Origin: Gnetum montanum
Taxonomy: Eukaryota; Streptophyta; Gnetopsida; Gnetales; Gnetaceae
Assembly (NCBI GenBank): GCA_015680685.1
Contig: MNCI01034752.1
Location: 1,920 to 65,919 of the forward strand
DNA: 64,000 bases
Direction: 5' to 3'
Shown here: positions 11,162 to 23,304 of the stretch, one piece after another
Layout of the letters: every line of letters starts with the position of its first letter
Numbering within the stretch: position 1 is the first letter of the stretch
The notes under the pieces: generated by a model
Told to the model about the DNA's origin: nothing
Database searches by the model: none
What the model saw: only the letters and a program-made list of their open reading frames with translations
Position numbers and translations under genes: made by a program

Positions 11162-12642
11162 TGGTCTAGTCAATCAAATAGGGACTTAATCTGTGTAACT
11201 TAACCTTACATGAACGTTTAATTCGGAAGCGATGTTTGTAACGTAATATAATAATTATTAAATGAAATGGAGCAAAAATGATGTAAAATGAAATGATAAT
11301 GAATAAGAATGTATAGAAAACTGAAGTTAGAAAATGCACCGCCTCAAGATCGCGGCTTTACTTTGTTAAGATGGATACAATCAGTTGTGCAACACTGGGA
11401 GGCACAAAGATCCCAAAGGTAACCTATACATTCAAAGTACGCCAACTATGCGTTTGAATGTGGAATTAGAAGCCAACAATGCAAAATCCTTGCCAACTAC
11501 TCTATTTAATGCAAAAATGCTAGTTCTTTCTACAAAAAAGCCAATCAAAATTGCTAACCCTTTGAGCATTTCTTGTTGAGGTATTTATAGGGCCAGAAGG
11601 ACATGAGAAATGAGGCTTGAATGCTGTGTGTCCCGAACCCATGAGATGCAGACGTGCCCATACTACAAAGATATGCAAATCTAGTTGTGAACTTGTTATG
11701 CTACAACCATGTTGTCGAAACTGGAGATGCTGGAATCAAGTGTGCCAATAATGCAAGTGAGAAATGAAGCACATTGAAGTAGCGCAGTCGTTTGCTATGC
11801 TATGCTATGCTATGGAGTGTAGCATGTTGGTGTAGCGTAGTTGCTTGCTACACTGTGCTACACTATGTAGTGTAGCACAGCATAGCCACTAGTTTAAAAA
11901 AGAAACTCACATTGAAGTCAACTTCATCTGCTGGAGGCCTTGACGCACGTCGGGTTAACCTTTGAAGAATTTTGTTTAGTTTGCATCCATTCTATGCTAC
12001 GCTATGCTACGTAGCATAGCAGCTAGCTTTATCTGCAATTTTTATTGATGTTGCAAACGCTTGCATATCCTGCTTTTTGCTCAATCTGCCACTTTCTAGT
12101 AAGAAACTCTGCCAAAGGACTTGAATTCAAACAAGGCAACTGCATTTGGAGGCTAGAGTGCTTGTCAAGTGTAATTTCTTCATTGAAATTACTTGGTAAG
12201 TTGGGCCTTTCTGATTTTCCTTTGCTACGCTGTGCTATGTTTCGTAGCGTAGCATAGCATAGCACCTTGTTCTACAACAGTTTGCACTTGATTACCTGTA
12301 CAACTATTTCCCGAGGCTTGCTAAGCTACATAGCGTAGCATAGCATAGCAAACTTCTTCACTAGAAAACTTGCCAAACTATTTTGTCCATCCTGAGCACC
12401 ATCGACAACCCCTAGCATGGTTTATGAGTAAACTGTTAGCCATATGAATTGTCCAGGTGGGTAGGCCAGAAAGTCCATCGAGCCTGTCAGCTCCGGAGGT
12501 AGAAAACTTGCCAGACTGGACTATCTAAACTCAGTGCATCCATTTCCTACTAAATGGTCATGAGGCCGCACTTGTGGAAATCCTTGCCTCAGTTCCAATA
12601 CCTTGGTGAAGCAAGGGTGCCTCAAAATTTTAGGGTGTTTCA
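11162..12642 (-). repeat. 5' LTR of element 1
   Basis: The right part (11993-12642) matches the left LTR to its last bases, GGGTGTTTCA. With the tentative left edge at 11162 the LTR is about 1.48 kb. Its U3 contains several GCTACGC/GCGTAGC palindromes (11790-11890, 11989-12022, 12222-12262, 12318-12350). It lacks the 155-bp segment present in the left copy. No target duplication can be checked because the other end of the element is outside the window or obscured. Confidence 0.75.
11582..11590 (-). promoter_or_regulatory. TATA box in the 5' LTR of element 1
   Basis: CTATAAATA on the minus strand, downstream of the palindrome-rich U3 and upstream of gag. Equivalent CTATAAATA/G boxes occur in the LTRs of elements 2 and 3, which supports its reading as the LTR promoter. 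Confidence 0.55.
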
Positions 12643-14000
12643 CTTATAAATTATAAAATGCTTACTAAATTGTTTTTAAACTGTTAGATATTAGTAGTCT
12701 TATCATATCACATCTAGTAAGGTATCTTATTGACATCAAATTTCATCAAGTAACAATTGATGATGTAGATAGCAGTTCTTACAACTTCATTTTACAAATG
12801 TTTTGCAACATTTTTCTCTTAAATATCTGATTTGATCAATTCTAGAATTGTTTAGTTCTTTCTCTTCACAACACCATTGTGTTGTAGTGTATTGGTAAAA
12901 GAAAATTATTTCTTAATACTTGCATCTCTACATTACTCCTAAAACTTATTTGAGATGAAATCATCTTTATTTTTGGTTCTTATCACCTCAACTTTTTAGT
13001 TTATTTTAGTTTCAACCTAATATTTAAAATATTTGAATCTTTTAAATGAATTAGTAATTTTTTTCAATGTAAGTTATTCAAATCATTCTTGTAAAATTAA
13101 TAAAATAAGGAAGCTATACTTATCATGTGAAAAAGGCAACAAATATTTATGTGCAGTATTTCTAATTTATCTTGACAATGAACTTTTAAAGGCTTGAAAT
13201 TAGCTTTAGTTGTTTTACCATGCTAGCAAGTAGGGCATATCACCTCATCCATTTGATTTACTTGGAACATTTCTCTGACACTTTTTACTTTTACAAAATC
13301 TTGCACATTACTTGATGTTAAATGCTTGTCAATTATGCCATTATATACTAATGGTAACTACAAAAATGACTATCAATGATTAAGGGTAATCATTTATAGA
13401 ATATTATTTCTTTCCTACTCTTATTACAAAGGCCATAATTTTTTTTAATTTTCAAGTATATATATTTTATTCATAAAATAAATATTACAACCATTTTTGA
13501 AAAAATTGCTTAAGATTATCAAGTTATAATGCAAACCATCAATAAAGTAAACATTGTATATCTTAGAAATTTTTTTATTGATTTTAACTAAGAAAATACC
13601 TATTACCTTATGCTTACCTTTATCATCAAAGCTTACTTTGCCTTCATTAAAAGCCTTGAGTGTGATAAATTTTAACTTATTCCTTTTCTTGTGTTGAGAA
13701 AAATCCTTATCTAGAAATTATATCTCTATACTACATGAGTTCTTTAATGTTAACAAAATTAGCAAAGCTCTTTTTCTACTAATTTCCAAGTGTATCTTAT
13801 TATACCTTCCTTGACAAATGATTAACATCATATGGTTTAATCATATATAGATAACAAGGAAAAACATATGTTCTAAAATCTTTGACCTTATGTCCTGACT
13901 TTTTAGAATTAAAGCATAGGCTTAGAATGAATATGTAAATGATCCTTAATCATATTTGAAGATTGAAATTCTTAACATGAAAAGAATTTCCTTACCTACA
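12643..14000 (-). pseudogene. Degenerate Ty1/copia gag-integrase remnant
   Basis: No long frame survives, but minus-strand translation shows copia landmarks in the right order. Near 13840-13930 there is a CCHC-like knuckle (CFNSKKSGHKVKDF). Near 13190-13240 there is the integrase zinc-binding end ICPTC.HGKTTKANFKP. Near 12830-12930 there is NTLQHNGVVKRKN, matching the copia signature TPQQNGVVERKN. RT is absent: the remnant is cut off at the boundary with the element 1 LTR (12642), so element 1 probably inserted here or a deletion joined them. Confidence 0.65.
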
Positions 14001-15034
14001 AGTGGAGGTAAGGCCTTTATTAGTGGATACTATGCTTGTAGTTCTTTGATTGTAATAGATACATTTGTTGATGATTAATGAATGGGCAATCTAGACTCAT
14101 AACCAAGCCTTATCTTGTCATCTCTTGTTCTTCTATGGTTGATAATCACTATAAGAGATAAGATCTTTTGAGGTAATTCTAGATGTTTTCACCATAAAAC
14201 ATTACTTTTGAGACATTTCTTCATAAAACACCTCTACAATTGTTAGAGACATTAGTATTAGAGGTGTTCCTACAACAAATGCCTCTACAAGTAAACTTTA
14301 AAGATATTTCTACCAAAAACAATTGTAATAGTGCTTCATTTAGAGACATTTCTTGTAAGACTTCTTTTAATAGTTACTAATTACATGGTCTTTAAAGGTG
14401 TTTATATAAGAAATTTTGCTAAATAAGGATCATTCCTTAGAGCTATAATACTCATCCTACTAAGTAGGTTATTGGTAGATAAGTAAAAGATTAACCTCTT
14501 TGAGTGGTTCTACTCATGCTCAAACCTATGTGTCACAACCTAGAAATTTGCATAAATTTAATTATTAATTCTTTAATGTTATCAAATTTGTTTCAATAAA
14601 TTAGGTTATTGTTATTACTATTACTGTTGTTATTGCTGTTAGTTTCATACATAAATGAATGCAATTTGCTTACTAGGGCAATTTGTTAAAAATTTCTCTC
14701 CTTTATTTTGCTACTAATGAAGCCATTCATAGATTTTTTTTTGAATATTTTATGATTAAATGTTGAAATACAATTATCATAGGATTTTTTTCTTTTATTA
14801 GTTATCCTGTCCTTACAAGTCTTTGACTATGCATATTTATTTTTTTATGCACATTTATGTTTTATTATGCACATGTAGTCATGCATTTTTTATTTTATTA
14901 TGCACTTATGCTTATATAGTACTCTATTAATGGAGAAATTTTGAATTAGAGCCCTATCCAAAACCATATCCCTTATTACCTTTTGTCATTAAGCTAAGAT
15001 TTGGAGTTCATTTTTAGTTATAATTAAATACTGA
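14001..15034. other. AT-rich DNA without recognised genes
   Basis: No convincing coding sequence. It holds a cluster of short repeated motifs at 14180-14360 and a small (TTR)n microsatellite near 14604-14641. The left edge may still be copia gag or leader too decayed to read. Confidence 0.5.
14180..14360. repeat. Cluster of short motifs in both orientations
   Basis: GAGACATTTCT/AGAGACATT and its partner AGAGGTGTT or CCTCTACAA recur about eight times in both orientations across 180 bp. Such clusters are typical of the subterminal regions of plant DNA transposons of the CACTA type, but I see no transposase or terminal inverted repeat, so the assignment stays open. Confidence 0.35.
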
Positions 15035-16115
15035 ATAAATTAGCTTTGTTAAGGAAGTACCTTAGGATGATGTTTAACCCAAAATGTGACCTTACCAATG
15101 TGTCCATAATGTTTGAAAATGTATATTTTAAACTTTGGTTCACTAGAATTGGAATTATAGCTCTTGAGATATAATAATTTCTAGTTTCCTAAAATATTGT
15201 AAAAGTTTTGAGTTTGAACTGGGCAACCATGAAAAGTCATGCTTATAATAAGATTTCAATATACGATTTAGAAGAGTAGTTGATAAAGATTGCATAGGTT
15301 CAAGCAGAATTTGATTTGGAGTCCTGGTGTGCATAATATGAGTGTTTGAATACAAGGAAAGAGAAATTATAGAAAAAGGTTATGAAAAATAAATGTTGGA
15401 AAAGAAAAAAAAATTAAAATCAAAATTAAAATTGAGAAAGGTCAATCATTGATATGCATGTTCATGTGTAAACAAAAGTAAAAGGGCATATGTGTAAGAC
15501 ATATAACGTATGTATATATGTTATGCATGATTTTTATATAATGTGTTTTTCCACTAACTTTGTCTTTTAATCATTTTCCTCCATCGCATTATAGCTTTGT
15601 TAAAGAAGTACCTTGGGATGATGTCCAATCTAAAATATGACCTTACCAATGTGTCTAGATTGTTCCAAAATGTAGATTTTGATCCTTGCTTCACTAGAAT
15701 TGAAGTTATGGTTCTCGAAATATCATAATTTTTAGTTTACTAAAATACCATAAAAGTTTCGGGATTTGAACTAGGCAACCATAAAAAGTCATGCTTAGAT
15801 AAGATTTCAATGTATGATTTAGAAGAGAACTTGATAAGGATTCTATAGGTTTAAGTGGAATTTGAATTGGAGTTCGAGTGTGCATGATATGAATGTTTGA
15901 ACAGGAGGAAAGAGAAACTAGAGAAAAAGGGTTATGAAAAATAAATTTTGGAAAAGTTAAAAAATTTAAAATTAAAATTAAAATTATGAAAGGTAAACCA
16001 TCGGTATGCATGTTCACGTGCAAGCAAAAGTAAAAGGGCATATGTATAAGACATATAACATATGCATATATGTTATGCATAGGTTTTACATAATGTGGTT
16101 TTACAATAAACTTGG
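15035..16115. repeat. Two tandem units of about 0.5 kb (units 1 and 2)
   Basis: Unit 1 starts near 15038 and unit 2 near 15592, both with TAGCTTTGTTAA(A/G)GAAGTACC followed by a GATGATGTYYAA segment and ACCTTACCAATGTGT. They stay alignable to ATAATGTGKTTTT near 15540 and 16090. A third unit follows the LINE at 19869. I recognise no coding capacity or known family. A weaker relative of the ACCAATGTGT portion appears twice inside element B near 25330 and 25497. Confidence 0.8.
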
Positions 16116-19100
16116 GGGAGTCCCTTTTCGACTTCATCCTCATGAATTTCAACCTTGGTCTGACTTTTAAAAACAAATTTATCTCCTTGATGGAGTCAAG
16201 GATAACTCAAGCAGACCTCTCCATAGATTTACTTGGAGTAACCTTCGTCTAGGTCAGGCTCGAATATATAGTCGGCTAGATCAATTTTACTTCTCCACAC
16301 TATCCTTTTGGCAAGCAATCTCCACCACTATGGTTCACCAACATGCTACGTTATCTGACCATTATCCCATCATCATTTCCATGCAAATCTCTGGTACGTC
16401 ACATATGACCAGACTCCACCTCTTTTGCCTACACTCTAATTTATTCTCTTCTCCTTCATCTCAACAACTTCCTTCTAATCTTTGGAATGCTAAACCTAGG
16501 CCCATAGGTCAGGTGGGTTGGATCCAATGGTGGCTGCAAACCACTAGTAGGGTGAGGAACTTTGCTCGGAAGTTCGGCAAGGAAGTGACCTCTCGTTCTA
16601 GACAAGAGTACAACAACATTTGTTCAACTATTAATAATCTTACGGAAAGGTTATCCATAGAACCCTTTAATACCCACATTCATGAAGAACTTGCTAAAGT
16701 TCGCTCCACTTTCCAATATTGGGAAGTCCACAAGGCCCACAGTGCCTTAATCAAAAGTAGACTTACTTGGTTGAAGATTCAAAATGAGCAATGTAAGGAA
16801 TTTTTTAAATATCTTAACAACTCTCCTTCCATTCCATCCCCAGATACTCTCTCTAGGGATGGTGTTATTATCACTGATCATGATAGTATACTCTCTTACC
16901 TTAAGAAGCACTTTGAAGCCTTGTTTATAGCTTCCCCAATGAATCTCTCATCATTTCAGGCCACTATGCATAACTTTCCTAGGTTAGTTGATTCATCCAT
17001 GTCTCACATCCTCGATGCTAATATCACTCAAGAAGAGCTTCAACATGCTTGTTTCAAACTTAGCTCTGGGAAAGCTCCTGGATATGATGGTTTCCCTGTT
17101 GAGTTTTTTCAGAGGCATTGGAATCTTGTTGGCCATGACCTTTTCCAAGTAATTAAAGAGGCTATCCATCTTGATTCTCTTGGACCAAATTTAAATCTTG
17201 GGATTATTCGCCTCCTTCCCAAATCAGGAGACCCTACTAGTATAGCTAATTGGTGACCCATTACTCCTCTTAATGTGGTATACAAAATTTGGGCCAAATG
17301 CTTAGCCTTACGTTTGAAAAAATTCCTTCATAAAATTATATCCCCTCAACAAATTGGATTTTTCCTAGGGCATTATATCTTAGATAATGTAGTGGATGCT
17401 TGGGAATGGTTGCAGTGGGCTGAGGACGATGGCCAAGACATCCTTTTGATGAAATTGGACTATGCCAAGGCCTATGACAACATTAAGTGGGACTTTATCC
17501 TTCAAACTATGTCAAAACTAGGTTTTGGCTCCAAGTATCTTCATATGGTGAAATGTCTCTTCTCAGATGCTAATGCGAGAATAGCCACCACCTTTGGCAT
17601 CACTGCCCCCTTTGCAATACATAGATCAGTAAGACAAGGTTGTCCTCTTGCCCCTTATCTCTTTATCATTGCTGCGAATTTCCTTTGCCATCAAATTAAC
17701 CATGATATTCAATTAGGGATGCTATATGGAGTGCGCTTTTCCTCTCCTCAACATCAACTACTTAATATGCATTTTGCTGATGACTCTTTTTTTATAATCC
17801 AAAATACAACTGATAATGTTAAACGACTTTTAGCCCAAGTAGAGCAATATTGTTCTCTCTCTGGTTCTACCATTAGTTGGTCTAAATCTTCTGTATATAG
17901 TTTTCATAAAAATTATAGTAAACTCCCCACCTATCCATGGAAATTAATCCAAGACCATGAGATCATGAAGCTCTTGGGTATTCCTTTTCGATTTCATGGT
18001 CCTACTTCTACACTGTGGGAGCTAGTTATCTCTCGTATTCGTAAGAAAACTAAAAAGTGGAAGACTAAGCCCCTTACCTTGGCAGGAAAATATCTTGTTT
18101 GTAAATCCATTTGTGCTTCTACCCATGTATATTATTCCTCATGCTGGGCTCCTTCCCACACAACCTATCAAAACTTGGAGCGATTATTTCGAGACTTCAT
18201 GTGGTCATCTAAAGATTCCCAGCGTGGTTTTCATCGTGTTGCATGGAACATTGTCACTCTTCCTAGAAACAAAGGAGGATTAGGACTGTTGAATTCATAC
18301 AAACAGGGACTCACCTTAGTTGCTAAGTGGCTAGTGCAACATCTGGACACCTCTGACATAATTGGAAATCTTCTCCAGCTAAGGCTTCATCAAAGTTTTC
18401 CTAAACATAAGCCTTTTTGGAAAAACATCCATCCTATTAATTGGATTTTCTCTCCTCATTCTATCTCCATTCCTGGTTCCCATGTATTCAAAAGCATATG
18501 GAAGGCTTGGCAAGTTCTCCACCATCATATTAATTGGTCTAATATCCATCTTAACCCTACTCTCCTTCCCATGCTTTGCCCTTGGTGGTTACCCTTCACC
18601 CCCGCCCCTCTTGCCATTACTAATGCAAGATTAGCCATTATTTGGTACCGGAAGGGAGTGATTTCCCTTAATTGTCTTTGTCTTGCTAATCAATGGATTT
18701 CTTGGGAAGCATTTGAAAACCTATATGGAGCTTTGAAAGCAATGCGGCTTTGCTTCCATCAGATACATTCATTTCTTCATCAATCATTACACCTAGATGG
18801 TGCTATCCAAGGTCTATTTCATGGCCTCTATTGGTCTAATGGGTCAAAAATTTTTCCTTATCAGCCACATGTTCCCTTCCAATTGTTACACGATTCTTCC
18901 AAAGTCATTCTGCGCTGTAATCGATCTTGGAATAAACAAGAATCAAAGGATTTTTGGATCTCTCTTTTCAACCAAATTTGGCATCTCTTGACTCTTCCCA
19001 AAATTCAACAATTCCTTTGGTGTTTTCTTCATCAAGGTCTCCCAATCAGGAAACATTTAGCATACCTTGGGATTCACTCCCCTAAGTGCCCTTTATGTAA

Positions 19101-19815
19101 TGACCTTGAAACCTTTGTCCATGTTTTTTGGCTTTTCCCATTTGCTCAACATGCTTGGGAGTGGGCTTCTAAGGTTTTTCCCTCATGCACTCTTACACAA
19201 GAGGCCATAATGTTTGGTTTCTTACCTATCAGGTCAAAAAGCTCTCATTTCCTATGGAAGATCCTTAGGCCCATCATCTTATATAATATTTGGAAACGTA
19301 GATGTACCAAACTTTTTCAAAAGACAATTATTTCAAACTCCTTACAACTAACTACTTCAGAAAAAATGCAAATTATTCGACATGTTTACTTCCAAATTAT
19401 ATCTCAAGCCCCAAAATTCAAGGTGAATGCTAACCAGTTATTTTTCTTATTGCAGCCATGGAGTCATCTCGGAGATTCAAATAATCACCATCATCAAGCC
19501 TCGCTTTAGAAGAAAGTATCCTAATTAAGCCACAGTCTTCTACACCATTTGGCCTTTTTCCTCTTTCTTCCACCTCTGTTCTCATGCAACAATCCATATC
19601 CTGGAAAAGATACACACATTTCAGTGAATGGTTGATCTCTGGAATGCATTTCCACACCCTGTAGAATGCTAAGTTTAACATGTTTCCTCTTTAATAGTCT
19701 CATTCAACACGGTTTCTTTTCCTCCTTTCCTCAATCTATATGTCTTGAAGTAGCTTATGTACTAAAATTTGTTTTCTATTAATAAAATTCTCTTTTTGGG
19801 GTCCAACACCCCCCC
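16116..19815 (+). mobile_element. 5'-truncated L1-type LINE
   Basis: A non-LTR retrotransposon of about 3.7 kb inserted between tandem units. It begins inside the endonuclease, has ORF2 on the plus strand, and ends with AATAAAATTCTCTTTTTGG and a short C-rich tail. The flanks share ATAATGTGGTTT (16090-16101 and 19816-19827). The similarity extends weakly to CTTGG on both sides, giving a target duplication of 12 to about 25 bp as expected for L1. The 5' truncation is the usual outcome of target-primed reverse transcription. Confidence 0.9.
16170..19509 (+). pseudogene. LINE ORF2: endonuclease end, reverse transcriptase, zf-RVT
   Basis: ORF2 protein nicks DNA and primes cDNA synthesis. One reading frame runs from the endonuclease C-terminus (FTWSNLRLGQARIYSRLD near 16228; LSDHYPIIIS near 16350) to 19509 with a single TGA at 17254-17256, probably a CGA arginine codon mutated at CpG (ANW*PIT). 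RT blocks in order are GKAPGYDGFPVEFF, QQIGFFLGHYILDNV, KLDYAKAYDNIKWDF, SVRQGCPLAPYLF and the catalytic HFADDSFF. The C-terminal zf-RVT region shows LPIRKHLAYLGI and CPLCNDLETFVHVFW. It lacks the N-terminal endonuclease and ORF1. It is much better preserved than the surrounding LTR elements. Confidence 0.93.
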
Positions 19816-20240
19816 ATAATGTGGTTTCCCATCACCTTGGTCTTTTAAGCATTTTTTCTCAATTGCCTCATAGCTTTGTTAAGGAAGTACCTTAAGATGA
19901 TGTTCAAACCAAAATTTAACATTACCAATGTGTTTGGAAGGTTTGAAAATATAGATTTTGACCCTTGGTTCACTAGAATTGGAGTTACAGTTCTCGAGAT
20001 ACTACAATTTCTATTTTACTAAAATACCATAAAAGTTTCAACATTTGAAGTAGGAAACCATGAAAAGTCATGCTTAGATAAGAGTTCAATGTACAATTTA
20101 AAAGAGCACTTGATAAGGATTCTCTAGGTTCAAACAGAATTTGAATTAGAGTTCCAATGTGCATGATACAAGTGTTTAAATGTGAGGAAAGAGAAATTAA
20201 AGAAAAAAGGTTATGAAAAATAAATTTTTGAAAAGTTAAA
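19816..20240. repeat. Tail of tandem unit 2 and unit 3
   Basis: After the LINE, 19816-19868 resumes the interrupted unit (ATAATGTGGTTT ... CTTTTAAGCATTTTT). At 19869 a new unit begins with TAGCTTTGTTAAGGAAGTACC, alignable to units 1 and 2 until about 20240. This confirms that the LINE split an existing array. Confidence 0.8.
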
Positions 20241-21668
20241 AAAAATTACAAGGAAAAAGCTAATTAAGAGCATTAAGCAGTAGGGGAAGACATAGGAAAA
20301 TTCTGGAAGCCATGCCAATGCAATTAAGAAAGATTATTTTACTTTTCTATTCATATGATTGTCCTATTTTGTTGTACATCCTATAAGAAAGATTATTTTA
20401 ATTTTCTTTTCATATTCTATCATATTTTGTTGTGGATTTTTTGTTCCTCCTCTTTGCTTTCTTCTCTTCTTCCATGATTTTGATTATTATGTTGAGATTC
20501 CACTAGATATTTGTCATTTTTGGCATGTTCCTGGTATTTTAATAATGTATGGCCCATTTTTCTATCTTTTGGTGAATTTCTAGAATTTTTGGAAATCTTG
20601 GCCAACTTGCCCTTTAGATATTTTATGAATGTTTTAGTATTGCACATAACATAAACATGATTTTGCAAAAAAATTGCAAAATTTTGGCTATCATGGATAT
20701 TTGGCTTTTTTGAACATTAAATAATTAAATGGATAATCTGATGATAGTAGTGAGGTTATTCCAAAAGCTATTAATGAGTCCCTTTGGTAGTGAGAGTAAC
20801 CAAGACCTAGCCTTCGGAGATGCCTAATTAAACTATAAATTCTTTTGATTTTTGCTATCTTTGGACATTGAAATAATTTAAAGGATAATTTGATGATAGT
20901 GATGAGGTTATTCCAAGACTTGATGGTTCCTATTGGCAATGAGGATGAGCAAGACCTAGCCTAATTAAAATGTACATTCTTTTGGAATTTTTGGATTTCT
21001 TTGGATTTTTGGATTTCCTTTGGATTCTAGAGATATTTTGTGGTCCTTTTGGATTTTGAAACAAGTTTGGAATAATTGTAATATTTCTAGATTGGAAAAC
21101 ATTTCTAAATATTTTATTGGAAACCTTTGTTACCCTAGAACTTGAGATTTTTGGCCTTGAACCTTTATGCTATATGAAAAGGAAAATATAATAACTTTTC
21201 TTATTTGAGTGATTTTGACCCCTTCTGCATTTCATTTGCAAAGATCTTAGAGTAGTGGAAATTTTTGTCTTTTTTAGTAACATTTGAGGAAATTATTACA
21301 CTCGGGAAAATAAGAACGAATGAAAAAGTAGGAGCAAATAGTGGAGGAGAAGAGGAGAATATTCGTGAACAAAATCTATAGGTTATTAATTTTAAAGATG
21401 TTTATTGAGCTTTTGCAAGTAATCACGTTTACGAAGCATCTGTAAAAAGAGTGGACGAAAAGGAAAAGGTTCAATGAATGAGTATTGTTTCTGCGTTGGC
21501 TCTGAGGTTGTATTTGCTTTGCCAAGTCGTTATGGAGGCTGTATTTTGTGGGAACATTCTTGATATTGTTGGATTGATCACTCAATCTCAAGTTGCTCCC
21601 ATGGTATCTCGATCACATGATATTCTTTAGAGAGTACCTTCTTATATCCATGTTTAGTATAAAAATGA
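20241..21668. other. AT-rich DNA without recognised genes, one internal duplication
   Basis: No protein motif in any frame. It contains a diverged tandem duplication of about 150 bp: unit one near 20710-20855 and unit two near 20860-20990. Both have GGATAATYTGATGATAGT, a GAGGTTATTCCAA block and CAAGACCTAGCC followed by TAATTAAA. Confidence 0.55.
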
Positions 21669-21853
21669 GATGTTAGTTTAGTGGTAAGGGTTTTAGCCTC
21701 ATAACCATACCTCATAGGTTCACTTCTAATATGTAGCATTGAGTTATAATCTTTTATAAATTTTGGAGTGTACCTATGTTTCAATTATTTCATGTTTTAA
21801 CACCTTGGTGTAGNATACCTATGTTTCAATTATTTCATGTTTTAACACCTTGG
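21669..21853 (+). repeat. tRNA-derived SINE, copy 1
   Basis: GATGTTAGTTTAGTGGTAAGG (from 21669) fits a pol III A box and AGGTTCACTTCT (21717-21728) a B box, about 45 bp apart as in tRNAs and SINE heads. The tail runs through TTGAGTTATAATCTTTTATAAATTTTGG to GTTTTAACACC. Copies 2 and 3 lie at 33200-33350 and 33367-33420, on the other side of element A. Copy 1 is inflated by an assembly duplication around the single N at 21814. Confidence 0.65.
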
Positions 21854-21858
21854 TGTAG
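21771..21858. other. Single N flanked by a 43-bp exact duplication
   Basis: The only ambiguous base is at 21814. The 43 bp before it (21771-21813) are repeated exactly at 21816-21858. This is what remains when two contig ends that overlap were placed side by side and joined with a token gap. Confidence 0.8.
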
Positions 21859-22687
21859 GGACACTTCTTCCAATCCCCTTATGATTCCCTTCACATGTGT
21901 TTTTTAGGTTTTAGACATTGTGGAGATATCTTGGAGGATAAGAAGACATCTTGCCTAAATGTGTTGGGCCTGAGAAGAGATGTTGTGGTATGATAGGAAA
22001 TGTCTTTGTCTGAGATGAGATATCTTGTCTAGAGTGAAGATGTCTCAATGAGGATGTCTTCCCAATAGAAAAGACATCTTAGGAAAGATGTCTTAAGGCA
22101 AAGAAGACATCTTACCCCTGGGGGAGACAAGTGATATGTCTCTGAAAAATAGCAAATATCTCATTTAAAAGATGGAATTTTATAGAAGACAACTTGAGGA
22201 GGCTAAAGATAACCCATACAATTGAGAAACTTCTAGAATTGGCCATTCCAATTTTAGTAGTGTAAGAACACAAGAAAAGATTTGAAAATATGGAGGATCT
22301 TCTAGTAAATATTGTGAAAGGTTTCTCTAAATTTTTCATCTTGTTTTCTTAATAAATATCTTAGTGTTTCATGCTTCTACAAGGATAGAGAGTGAGAAAA
22401 GAATCTTGGTGAGAGCTCTTGAGTTAAGGAGAGCTTGATCAAAGTGTGATAGAGCACATCAAGTGAGTGTAGGTGTGATTGTACCTCTAGGATCACTGTG
22501 TGTGGATTGGCCTATGTGTTCTTATATCTTGTTTTCATCTTTGAATAGAACCTCAATCTTGGGTTGTGGAACAGATTTTCTATTGGTTGTATCTTGCATT
22601 GAGAACAACTATTATGTGGTTATAGCGCCTTATGTTCTACAACATTGTTTAAGAGTTTTGAGAGGTTTTGAAGTTTTGTGGATTTTG
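21854..22687 (+). repeat. Element A left (5') LTR, first part
   Basis: The LTR starts TGTAGGGACACTTCTTCC and aligns with the right LTR from 32211 (shared TCCAATC, then TTTTTTAGGTTT and GGAGATRTCTTKGAG-like blocks with repeated AGATGTCTT motifs). Element B interrupts it at 22688 and it resumes at 28383-28482. The combined length is about 934 bp. A clean 5-bp target duplication could not be recovered at the ends of A. Confidence 0.8.
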
Positions 22688-23290
22688 TGACATCTTGTCC
22701 CCAGATGTCATGGAAAATGTTAAATATATGATATATTAGACATTATGCATACAAAGGAAATATACCAAATGTGAAATATAAGTGATATTCAACATTATGC
22801 ATAAAGAAAATAATAGGAAAAATGTAGAAAGAGAAAGAAAAGAATACTTTATTGATATGGAAAAGTGTATCCAGATCATACTCTAGGAGCGTTCCTTGGG
22901 GTTTTCTTCCTTTGGAATCTATCCCTTAGAGGTAATTCAACATTTCCGCCATGGTTAGGCCTATAACCTAGCTAGAAGAGATGGCTAGTCCACTTCCTAT
23001 CTCGCTTCACTCGGCTTCCCGTGACTTGCCTATACCGGCTTTGCCACCCCATGACTTGCCTATACCAACTTTGCCATTCCATGTTGGCATAACCTCTAAC
23101 CTTGCATATAAATGCCTTAGGCCAAACTCCCAAAGGTTACCTTAAGAGACACATCTATTATTAAAACATGTCCTTTCAGGTCTCAGTTACAACTACCCTT
23201 TCAAATCTTATTAAAATAACAATAACACTTATTATGAAGAGACACCATCTTCATTAGTTAGTAGCATCATTTGGGGATGGGGATGTGACA
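22688..23290 (-). repeat. Element B left (3') LTR
   Basis: 603 bp, TGACATCTTGTCCCC to GGGGATGTGACA, matching 27781-28382 over its whole length. It stands beside the polypurine tract, so it is the 3' LTR of a minus-strand element. It is inserted in the left LTR of element A. Confidence 0.9.
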
Positions 23291-23304
23291 ATCTACCCCC
23301 CTTA
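23291..23304 (-). promoter_or_regulatory. Polypurine tract of element B
   Basis: CTAAGGGGGGTAGAT on the minus strand directly precedes the LTR start TGTCACATCC. This marks the 3' end of the interior and sets the orientation. Confidence 0.75.

Noticed and set aside
21669-21730. A functional tRNA gene
   Set aside because: A and B boxes are present but the acceptor and anticodon stems do not pair; copies in the same window with a shared 3' tail indicate a SINE.
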